Shown here: positions 1 through 7,007 of the stretch, in pieces
Numbering within the stretch: position 1 is the stretch's first letter
Layout: every line of letters begins with the position of its first letter
Source of the DNA: Prevotellaceae bacterium UBA711
GTDB lineage: Bacteria; Bacteroidota; Bacteroidia; Bacteroidales; Bacteroidaceae
Length of the DNA stretch: 14,454 bases
NCBI GenBank assembly: GCA_002297545.1
Contig: DBLZ01000043.1
Location: 1 to 14,454 of the forward strand
Reading direction: 5' to 3'
Notes under the pieces: generated by a model
What the model was told of the DNA's origin: nothing
The model's database searches: none
What the model saw: only the letters and a program-made list of their open reading frames with translations
Translations under genes and position numbers: made by a program

Positions 1-15
1 AGGGGCAACAAGACG

Positions 16-340
16 TCAGCCCAGGGCAAGCGAAGCGGCGCCCTGGGTATTATGTCCATCCACAATCTTACGCCCTGAAGGGGCATAAGCGGTAATGTAG
101 TGGTGTCCGGGTGTTGAATATCAATGTTTTTATCCTTTCAGGGCGCACGTCCTTTGGCTAACTATATCCCCGGTGCGCCGCTTCGCTTGCACCGGGCTGG
201 CCGCTTGTTAGACTTTCAGTCCGTCCCGTTTGTCTGATGGGGCGTCGGGCTTTCATATAAAGTTGGTGTCGGCCGTCCAAGGGGGCGTTGCCTGGCCTTA
301 CCAACCCGAAATACCCGCTGCCCACAATCGTCCCTTGGGG
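16..340. repeat. BIME-like dispersed intergenic repeat, left copy
   Basis: No gene is supported in the first 400 bases; the stretch is a structured repeat. It contains a hairpin with arms 20-27 and 40-47 (CCCAGGGC/GCCCTGGG, loop AAGCGAAGCGGC), a small hairpin at 72-84 (GCCC TGAAG GGGC), a mirror-image small hairpin near 134-142 (CCT TTC AGG), and a second large hairpin with arms 169-176 and 189-196 (CCCGGTGC/GCACCGGG) whose loop is the exact reverse complement of the first loop. Two similar units therefore sit head to head, as in bacterial interspersed mosaic elements. The part from about 34 to 320 also aligns, inverted, with 14161-14454. Assignment to the REP/BIME class is by structure. Mobilisation by a RAYT-type transposase is only inferred, and no such gene is in the window. 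Confidence 0.75.
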
Positions 341-394
341 CAGGCCTGTTTCCCACGCCGTCGGCCCTTGCCGCACGTTTTTGTCAGTATAAGG

Positions 395-426
395 CTTGGG
401 CTATCGGGATAGTTTTTGTAAATTTG
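395..426 (+). promoter_or_regulatory. Candidate Bacteroidota promoter for the C1 peptidase gene
   Basis: TAAATTTG at 419-426 matches the Bacteroidota -7 consensus TAnnTTTG exactly. A TTG at 396-398 lies 20 bases upstream, a plausible -33 element. Transcription would start near 433, leaving a leader of about 25 bases before the ATG at 457. This supports 457 rather than the in-frame TTG at 424, which lies inside the -7 box. The call rests on motif and spacing only. Confidence 0.6.
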
Positions 427-456
427 TACCTGCTTTTATTGCCTTACACCAAGATT

Positions 457-3400
457 ATGAACACAGAACGACAGATAATCCTTGCCGGTGTGCTGTGCTG
501 TGCCGTGTGGTGCAGCGCCCGGACTGCGGTCTCCGGAGCCGGTACGGAGGCGATGCCGCAAATGGCCGATTCCCTGGCGAAGCAACGCCCCGACCATGTC
601 AACAATGCCGAAAGTACGTGCTTTCCGGCCGTTTTCAACCAGGACGGAGGGTCGTGCGGCTCAGCCTCGCGCATAGGCTATATGTTTACCCACGAGATCA
701 ATGCCTTCCGCGGTGCGGACGCCAGGTTGCCTGAGAATGTCTATCCTACGCACTTCACATGGCTGCTCACCAACAGCCATTCGGGCAAGGAGGGCATGGC
801 CATGGCCAACGGCGTGCCCAACTCTGTGGTCTACGGCGGCACCACCTATTCCAAGGTGTTCGGCAACCAGGACTGCGGGCAGGCCGACTTCGGATGGATG
901 CAGGGCTACGACAAGTGGTATTCGGCCATGTTCAACCGCATCTCCCACAACTCCTTCTCGCCATACGGCCTGGATACAGAGCAGGGACGCGAGTATGTGA
1001 AGCATTGGATCTGGAACCACAACGGGGACAAGGACTACCATGTCGGGGGCATCGCCGGCATAGGTGTGGCCAGTGCTTGCCGCCAGGCCCCCATAGCTGC
1101 CGACCCTGAGGGCCGCAACGAGGCCGCAGGAGTGGTGGGGATGAAGTACGTCACGCGTTGGGGCGACGGTGTGGACCATGCCCTGACCATTGTGGGATAT
1201 GACGACCGCGTGGTCTTCGACCTGGACAGCAACAACGTCTATGGCGAGAAAGACAAAGACGAATGCGGCGCCTGGATTATCGTCAACTCGTGGGGCAACG
1301 GATGGGCCAACAAGGGCTTCATCTATTGTCCGTACAAGTACGGTTTCCCCGTCCGTCAGCACGAGGGCGGCGCCTGGCACCCCGAGTTCTATCACGTCCG
1401 CAAGAACTACCGTCCCTTGCGCACGCTTCGTCTGCGCATGGCCTACGGCAGCCGCAGCGAGCTGAAGCTGATAGTGGGTGTCTCCTCCGACCTCAGTGCC
1501 ACAGAGCCGGAGGCTACCGTGGAGATGGAACACTTCAAGTACGCCGGCGACGGCCGTTCCGGGCAGGCCAAGAACGGCAAGGAGGCCTACACCCCCATGC
1601 TGGGCAAGTGGGCCGACGGCACCATGCACACGGAACCCATGGAGTTCGGCTACGACCTGACTGACATCTCGGCGGGCTTCGACACACGTCGCCCGTTGAA
1701 ATACTTCTTCATCATCGAGACCCTTCCCACTGCCTTCGCATCGGGCACGCTGTATGACTGCTCCGTGCTCGACTATGAGTTCGACCGCCGGGGCATAGAG
1801 ACCCCGTTGCTCACCGGACCGGCACGCACCATCCTTAGCGGAGGGCACCGCACCGTGGTGTCGGCCGTGGTGCAGGGCGAACCGTTCTTCGCTCCCGTCA
1901 ACCTGCGCCCTGCCGGTGGCACCCGTCTGGCATGGGATGCTCCGCAGCCCACTCACTACGCGCGTACATCTTATATACTATATAGGGGCGACATCCCTGT
2001 GGACACCCTGCCACCCTCAGCCGTAAGCTATGACTGCCCCGATGCCCGGGACTCATACTCCGTAGCTGCCATGTACAGTTATCCCGTGGGGAAGGACTCC
2101 ACCGCCACGGCACTCTCTGCCCGCACGTCAGAGAGGCGTCCCATGGGGCGGGAGAGCACCGTGTTCCATGCTATGGACTTGGAGAACGGAGGCCTGGTAA
2201 TCCCCGATGTCTTCCGTACGCATTACGACAACGCCACCATAGAATACTGGCTGAAACCACGCACATGGCGCAGCTGGAACCAGGCATGCGGAGCCGGATG
2301 GGGGCACTTCCTCATCCATGCCAACGACAACGGTGCCCTCACGGCCGGCTGGGATTGCGACAACCGCATCGACACGGAGGGCGGTATCATCACCCCCGGA
2401 AAGTGGTATCACCTGGCCTTTGTCGTCTCCCGCGACACGCTCACCGTTTATGTCAACGGCGAGGAGACAGGAACCCTGGTCAGCAAGTCGCGCCGGGGCA
2501 TAGGCGGCTTTGGCAACTTCTCCTTCTCCACGGACCAGTCCGGTTCCATGGACGGCGAACTTGCCGAGGTGCGCGTGTGGAAGGAGGCACGTTCAGGCCG
2601 ACAGATCAACGATATGATGAACGTACGCTTCGAGCAGGCCGGCATTCCCTCCACCATGCTGGCCTATTATAAGGGGGAAATGTTCTCCAGAGACAGCACC
2701 GGCTGTTGGCGCGACTTTGCCGGCGAACACCATGCCCGTATGCAAGCCTATGGCACCCACCGCGAGGTTCCGTGCGATCTGGCCTTCGATGTTCCGGTCG
2801 AGGCGGGTCTGGACATCCTTTGCCGCGACTCCGTTCTGTATGCCGGCCGAGAGTTTGAACTTCAGGCCATAGCTTCTCCCGCCATAGCCTCTGTCAGATG
2901 GAATGTTCCGGATGCCGGCATCAGGGACATGGAGCTGAGCCGAGTTTCCCTGCTGTTTGCCGTCCCCGGGCGCCATACCGTCAGACTGCAAGGGCAGACG
3001 GCCGACGGCAGCAACATTGAGGTAGAGAGGCATCTCGATGTCATGCCCGTCAAGGGCAGCGCCGCTTTCCTGCCCATACACAGGTTTGCACGTGCCGGAG
3101 AACGTATCAGTTTCCATCCTGTCACACCCGTGCCGGGTGGCCGTTACCGCTGGACCATGCCCGGAGCTGACACTAAGGTTGCCTGTACGCAAAGCGCTGC
3201 CGCCACCTACGAAGTGGCGGGTGTCTACCCTGTGAACATGAGGGTTACCGACCCGCTCAGTGGCAAGACCTTGCGCAGCACCTACAGGCTGACTGTAAGG
3301 AACGTAGCGCCGGAGGTGCATTTCGACCTCTCGGCACGTGTGGTGCAAAAGGGCACCCGTGTGGTGCTGACAGACCGCAGCCGTTTTGCGCCCACCGGCT

Positions 3401-4248
3401 GGCAATGGCGGATAGACAGTCGCCGGGACAGCCTGAGGCTCGAGGGCAAGAGGGTGGAGATGGTGATGGACAGGCCCGGCGTGTACGATGTAACGCTGAC
3501 GGCCTCCAATGCCGAGGGCTCCAACGTGCTGACCGGGAAGCAGATGCTCATAGTGTGCAATGCCGACAGTCGGAACGGACTCAACTTCGGCCGCGACGAG
3601 GCTTCCCTGACCACAGTGCAACCGCTGTGGGAGGGTACCACATCGGAGATGACCATAGACTGGTGGATGAACGCCTCCACGCAGGACCGCACCTCCGGCA
3701 TGGGACACTCACGCGGCACATGGCAGATGACGGCCAACAAGCACGGCCGCCTGACATTCTCGGCCGACAGCGCAAGTGTCCATTCCGGCAACGGCTTCAT
3801 CCTGCCAGGCAGCTGGCATCACTATGCCGTCACCTTCGACGGCGGACGGGTTTGCTTCCTGCGCGATGGAGAGTTGTGCCATGCCGACACCCTGCGGCGC
3901 AACAAGCAGGTCGTTTCTTCTCTGCCCGCCGCTCCCTCGTTCGGCATGGGCGGAAAGGACAGACCCATGAATGCCGTGGTGGACGAGTTGCGCGTGTGGA
4001 AGAAGGCCTTGACGGACACTGCTCTGCAGGCGCGTTGCAATGCGCCTTTGGCCGACATCCCCGCCGCCGAGAGGGAGGGCATGCTGGTGCTCTATTATTC
4101 GTTCGATCAGAATGGTGGCGACGTGCTCGATCTTACGTCCCGCTCCAACAACGGCCGGCGTACATCCTTCGGGCCCGACGGCGATGCCTGGGGTCTCTCC
4201 ATGGGTGTGTTCTGCCTGAGCCACGACGCTTGGCCCAAGGGCAAATGA
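457..4248 (+). CDS. Secreted papain-like (C1 family) cysteine peptidase with LamG and PKD domains
   Basis: A 1263-aa secreted protein. A signal peptide covers about residues 1-28 (hydrophobic IILAGVLCCAVW, likely cut near VSGA). The C1 peptidase domain spans about 45-300: oxyanion Gln62 (FNQDGG), nucleophile Cys67 (GSCGSA), His241 (VDHALTIVGY) and Asn277 (VNSWGNGW) match the papain Gln-Cys-His-Asn set. A beta-rich extension (about 320-445) and a fibronectin-like segment (about 470-560) follow, then a LamG/concanavalin-like domain (about 565-725, with WYHLAFVV and VYVNGEE), Ig/PKD-like repeats (about 785-1033) and a second LamG (about 1040-1200, with WHHYAVTF and DELRVWKK). LamG and PKD modules commonly bind glycans or proteins. 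Two oddities: there is no room for the usual inhibitory propeptide of about 100 residues, and the nucleophile is followed by Gly rather than the usual Trp, with Gln-Cys spacing of five instead of six. No sorting domain is recognisable at the C-terminus. The gene converges on the lipoprotein operon. Family call is firm; substrate unknown. Confidence 0.88.
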   Translation: MNTERQIILAGVLCCAVWCSARTAVSGAGTEAMPQMADSLAKQRPDHVNNAESTCFPAVFNQDGGSCGSASRIGYMFTHEINAFRGADARLPENVYPTHFTWLLTNSHSGKEGMAMANGVPNSVVYGGTTYSKVFGNQDCGQADFGWMQGYDKWYSAMFNRISHNSFSPYGLDTEQGREYVKHWIWNHNGDKDYHVGGIAGIGVASACRQAPIAADPEGRNEAAGVVGMKYVTRWGDGVDHALTIVGYDDRVVFDLDSNNVYGEKDKDECGAWIIVNSWGNGWANKGFIYCPYKYGFPVRQHEGGAWHPEFYHVRKNYRPLRTLRLRMAYGSRSELKLIVGVSSDLSATEPEATVEMEHFKYAGDGRSGQAKNGKEAYTPMLGKWADGTMHTEPMEFGYDLTDISAGFDTRRPLKYFFIIETLPTAFASGTLYDCSVLDYEFDRRGIETPLLTGPARTILSGGHRTVVSAVVQGEPFFAPVNLRPAGGTRLAWDAPQPTHYARTSYILYRGDIPVDTLPPSAVSYDCPDARDSYSVAAMYSYPVGKDSTATALSARTSERRPMGRESTVFHAMDLENGGLVIPDVFRTHYDNATIEYWLKPRTWRSWNQACGAGWGHFLIHANDNGALTAGWDCDNRIDTEGGIITPGKWYHLAFVVSRDTLTVYVNGEETGTLVSKSRRGIGGFGNFSFSTDQSGSMDGELAEVRVWKEARSGRQINDMMNVRFEQAGIPSTMLAYYKGEMFSRDSTGCWRDFAGEHHARMQAYGTHREVPCDLAFDVPVEAGLDILCRDSVLYAGREFELQAIASPAIASVRWNVPDAGIRDMELSRVSLLFAVPGRHTVRLQGQTADGSNIEVERHLDVMPVKGSAAFLPIHRFARAGERISFHPVTPVPGGRYRWTMPGADTKVACTQSAAATYEVAGVYPVNMRVTDPLSGKTLRSTYRLTVRNVAPEVHFDLSARVVQKGTRVVLTDRSRFAPTGWQWRIDSRRDSLRLEGKRVEMVMDRPGVYDVTLTASNAEGSNVLTGKQMLIVCNADSRNGLNFGRDEASLTTVQPLWEGTTSEMTIDWWMNASTQDRTSGMGHSRGTWQMTANKHGRLTFSADSASVHSGNGFILPGSWHHYAVTFDGGRVCFLRDGELCHADTLRRNKQVVSSLPAAPSFGMGGKDRPMNAVVDELRVWKKALTDTALQARCNAPLADIPAAEREGMLVLYYSFDQNGGDVLDLTSRSNNGRRTSFGPDGDAWGLSMGVFCLSHDAWPKGK

Positions 4249-4254
4249 CATAGA

Positions 4255-4404
4255 GAGGGTGTGTCAAAATGTGATTTAGGGTCGCAATGTTCCACATCGC
4301 CCGCCTTATAAGTCGTGGGTATAGGTGCGGGCTCCTTGGGCCTTCAGCCCGATGCATAGTGGATAGCAATCTGTTTGCGTATATCTCCATTTTGACACGC
4401 CCTC
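4255..4404. mobile_element. MITE-like element with 17-bp terminal inverted repeats
   Basis: The left arm at 4255-4271 and right arm at 4388-4404 are inverted copies (GAGGGTGTGTCAAAATG against GAGGGCGTGTCAAAATG when the right arm is reversed), with one mismatch in 17. The 116 bases between them code for nothing recognisable but include a hairpin, CGGGCT at 4328-4333 with AGCCCG at 4346-4351. Short non-coding DNA bounded by such ends looks like a MITE or solo remnant of an insertion sequence. No clear target-site duplication is visible at the outer edges. The element fills most of the gap between two converging transcription units and could act as a fold that stops transcription from both sides, although no T-tract supports classical intrinsic termination. 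A small palindrome (TATATTC/GAATATA, 4406-4421) follows it. Confidence 0.6.
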
Positions 4405-4491
4405 GTATATTCAGGAATATATTCTACACTCACCGTGGGACTCAGGCCGGCCGGCTGTCGCGATGTGGCGTAGATAACGGCGTGGCTGTGT

Positions 4492-5187
4492 TCAGTTGTG
4501 GATTTGAAGGCTGGCTACGGCTGCCGCGCTGCCGAAGTCGTAATCGTAGCTCAGTTGATACATTTTCCCTACCTGTACGTCGGTATATGTGGCGGGAGTG
4601 GTGGAAAACTCCGCCCCGTCGGTGTTGACGGCCTGCAGATGATAGGTGAAGCCCTGGCTGTCGACCGAGAAGTATGCGTTGGTGCCGGACTGCTGCAGGG
4701 TGACATCCTTGCCGTTGGCGTGCAGAACAAAACCGTACGAAGAGAACAACTCGTCGAAGTGGTCGGGCAGGCTGAATGTGACCGCATAATTGGTCATGGG
4801 CACGCTGCATCTGCAATAGACCACCTCGTCCTCTATGGCCGTCACCGTAGTTTCGCCGTAGTAGCATGCCTCGCCCCTGCCGTCGTTGGCCGTCTGCCAG
4901 GTGTCTTGATTGGGGGTGAAGGCTTTGACGGTGTACGTCACACCGCCCTCCAGCGTCACCTTGTCGGGCACGGCACCGGCGGCATATTCCTGATACACGG
5001 TGCCGTCCGGCGTGAGGATCTGTATGGACAGTCCCGGACTGACGGCACGGGTTACAGTGATCTGCGGCATGTTTTCATACGTGAGGTCGAGGATCATCGT
5101 GGCCTTGCCGGCATGTGTCACTTCGTCCTGCGAGCAAGAGGCCAGCAGGATGGTGGCGGCTGATATGATGAGTGTTGCTCTCTTCAT
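4492..5187 (-). CDS. DUF4493-family surface lipoprotein, short form
   Basis: A 231-aa lipoprotein, last gene of the operon. The N-terminus (MKRATLIISA, then lipobox LLAS-Cys18) is followed by SQDEV; acidic residues there fit surface export of Bacteroidota lipoproteins. DUF4493 hallmarks are visible: a TRA motif with Arg47, a beta-strand with GVTYTVKAF near 82-90, CYYGE at 108-112 in place of the family's PYYxG, and Cys125/Cys127 before a strand-rich stretch (YAVTFSLPDHF). The biochemical role of DUF4493 is unknown. It is treated as a secreted beta-rich domain, possibly of pilin or adhesin type. The start at 5187 is chosen because it gives a clean lipoprotein signal and overlaps the preceding stop by four bases (ATGA), implying translational coupling. 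A longer in-frame reading from 5331 would bury the signal sequence inside the upstream gene and is rejected. No strong intrinsic terminator follows the stop. Confidence 0.82.
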   Translation of the reverse strand: MKRATLIISAATILLASCSQDEVTHAGKATMILDLTYENMPQITVTRAVSPGLSIQILTPDGTVYQEYAAGAVPDKVTLEGGVTYTVKAFTPNQDTWQTANDGRGEACYYGETTVTAIEDEVVYCRCSVPMTNYAVTFSLPDHFDELFSSYGFVLHANGKDVTLQQSGTNAYFSVDSQGFTYHLQAVNTDGAEFSTTPATYTDVQVGKMYQLSYDYDFGSAAAVASLQIHN

Positions 5188-6995
5188 TCTGCGTAGTAGT
5201 ATCTGAGGTAATAGATGTAGCTGTAGGTGTTTCCGGCACCGTAGCTGTTGTTTGCGCTCGCCTGGGTTACGGGCGACGTGGTCGTGAAGGAAGCCACATC
5301 CTCGTATGTGATCTGCTTGTATCTGCCGCATGTCTCGCGGAAATACTGGTGAGAGCCGAAAGACATGCTGAGCGTGGTGGTTGCGATGCCGCTGTTGGCC
5401 AGTGCCTTGTAGGGTGCCCTTATCTTCACTCCGGCCGGAACGGCAAACCGGCTGCAGCTGATGCTCTGCGAGCCTGTGCTCATGTAGCCCAGCATCACAC
5501 GGTCATCGTACCATGTAATCTTGCCCGAGTTTGTCCAGTTGTCCTTGTTCTGGGGGCCGAATTCGCAGGGCAGGCCTGTGACGTACACCGTGTTGGAGGC
5601 AGTGGCCTCGGCCATGCCGAAGTTCACGGAAGCGGCCAGGGTGTGCCCGTCCAGTGAGGGTGTGAGGTCCTGTTGGTCGGCAAAGGAGAACACGGTGCCC
5701 TCTGCCCCGGAGTCGGTTGACGAGGCGTTGATGGTTGTGCCGGCCAGTGTTGTGGTGAGTGTGGCGGCATACAATGGATTTTGCCACAGCGAGGGCACTA
5801 TGTTTACGCTGACCCTGGGAGAGTAGACCGTATAGGGGTCGCAGGCGTTGGCTCCCGTCACGTTGCCGTCGAGGTAGAGCGAATAGGACGTGTGGCAGGA
5901 GGTGGTGACCCGTATGTCCGGGTTGCCTACGGTGAAGGTGCGTGCCCCTGTCCTTGCTGCCTTGCCGTCTTGGATGAGGTAGTACGTGGCGGTGTATTCT
6001 CCGGCCGGGAGGTAGGGCCATCCGCTTGCGTTGGTCCCGAAGCTGGATTTCAGTTCTCCTGTGCCTTCTACGGTGCGGCAGACGTTGTTGGCTGCGTCTG
6101 TCACCTCGGCTCTCCACCTCATGCCGGGGTAGCCGTTGCCGAAGGTGATGTCCGTGCCCTGCAGGCATCCGTTGGCATCGTAGTTGTGAGCCGGGCTTAC
6201 CGTCGGGAGCGGCAGCCAGGAGAGCGGTATGGTCTGCTCCATGGTGACGGTTTCCACCTCCACGGCGGATATGTCTATCACGGAGGAGGTCTCCGGATCG
6301 GGCAGGTAGAGCGTTATTATGGCATGGTCGGCGCGCTCGAAGGTGGTGGGCAGACTTTCCGAGGTGAGTTCGATGGACACCGGCCTGCCGTTGTCGTTGC
6401 GGACGCAACCAAAGAAGGAGATCTTCGGGCTGCTGCCGGCGGGGAAGTAGATGCTGCTGGCCTCCTGCCTGGGGGTGATGTCCATGGAGTACGCTCCCAG
6501 TTTCACCTTCACTCCGTAGTCGCTGTAGAACTTCTCGAAGCGTGCCTTTTCATCGGCATCGCGGCCAAAGCGCACGGATACCAGAGCGTTGCCCACGCGG
6601 CATGGTATCATGGCCGAAGATGTCTTGCCGTTCTCTATGACGGCCTGTGCCGTACCCACGTAGTAGGGCGCATCGCGGCCGATGGGCACATCCTCGCCAT
6701 AGCGTGCCGTGATGTCGTAGGTGCCGATGGGCAGGTCCATGCTTTCCACGAACTTGCCGTCGTATGTCGGTTGTGAATTGCCGGTGCGCCGTATGGTCAA
6801 TGCAAACTTTTCGGCCAACGGCTTGCCAAGTTCCGAGGGGGTGGCGCGTGTCCCGGTCGTGACACCGCACTCCGTTGCCGAGGTTATGGCGAACCGTACG
6901 GTACCGTCAGGCAGAGCTGCAGGCTCCTCGCCTGTGCATGCCCAGGCAAGAAACATCGTGGCCAATAGTGTTATAGCATTGAAGATATGTCGCAT
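5184..6995 (-). CDS. DUF4493-family surface lipoprotein, long form with beta-rich C-terminal half
   Basis: A 603-aa lipoprotein. The signal peptide ends at a loose lipobox (LAWA-Cys20) followed by TGEE. The N-terminal DUF4493 domain (about 25-245) shows TGTRATP (Arg50), GTYDITARYG near 91-100, PYYVG at 110-114 and Cys132 before ALVSVRFG. Residues about 250-603 are rich in Thr, Ser, Gly and aromatic residues with repeated strand-like patterns (for example AGEYTATYYLI near 331-341, and a Tyr-rich tail, YSYIYYLRYYYAE). I read this as two or more Ig or jelly-roll-like domains but cannot name the family. The gene starts 12 bases after the PCMD gene stops and shares an ATGA overlap with the gene after it. 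It may be the largest, perhaps distal or binding, subunit of the assembly; that is inference. Confidence 0.8.
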   Translation of the reverse strand: MRHIFNAITLLATMFLAWACTGEEPAALPDGTVRFAITSATECGVTTGTRATPSELGKPLAEKFALTIRRTGNSQPTYDGKFVESMDLPIGTYDITARYGEDVPIGRDAPYYVGTAQAVIENGKTSSAMIPCRVGNALVSVRFGRDADEKARFEKFYSDYGVKVKLGAYSMDITPRQEASSIYFPAGSSPKISFFGCVRNDNGRPVSIELTSESLPTTFERADHAIITLYLPDPETSSVIDISAVEVETVTMEQTIPLSWLPLPTVSPAHNYDANGCLQGTDITFGNGYPGMRWRAEVTDAANNVCRTVEGTGELKSSFGTNASGWPYLPAGEYTATYYLIQDGKAARTGARTFTVGNPDIRVTTSCHTSYSLYLDGNVTGANACDPYTVYSPRVSVNIVPSLWQNPLYAATLTTTLAGTTINASSTDSGAEGTVFSFADQQDLTPSLDGHTLAASVNFGMAEATASNTVYVTGLPCEFGPQNKDNWTNSGKITWYDDRVMLGYMSTGSQSISCSRFAVPAGVKIRAPYKALANSGIATTTLSMSFGSHQYFRETCGRYKQITYEDVASFTTTSPVTQASANNSYGAGNTYSYIYYLRYYYAE

Positions 6996-7007
6996 GGCGT
7001 GATTCGG

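Noticed and set aside
16..340. CRISPR array
   Set aside because: Repeated motifs are inverted hairpins with different spacings, not direct repeats of uniform length with unique spacers, and there are no cas genes.
158..376. Small frames within the end repeats (also 14131-14364)
   Set aside because: They fall wholly inside the hairpin-rich repeats. They are best explained as spurious frames in repeated non-coding DNA.
661..1956. Long minus-strand open frame (431 aa) opposite the C1 peptidase
   Set aside because: It is antisense to the catalytic domain, and its composition follows from complementing the real codons. No signal, motif or start site supports it.
2593..3708. Minus-strand frame (371 aa) opposite the LamG/PKD region
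   Set aside because: Another antisense shadow inside a well-supported gene, with no recognisable domain.
5781..6776. Plus-strand frame (331 aa) opposite the long DUF4493 gene
   Set aside because: Antisense shadow without motifs; the opposite strand is convincingly coding.
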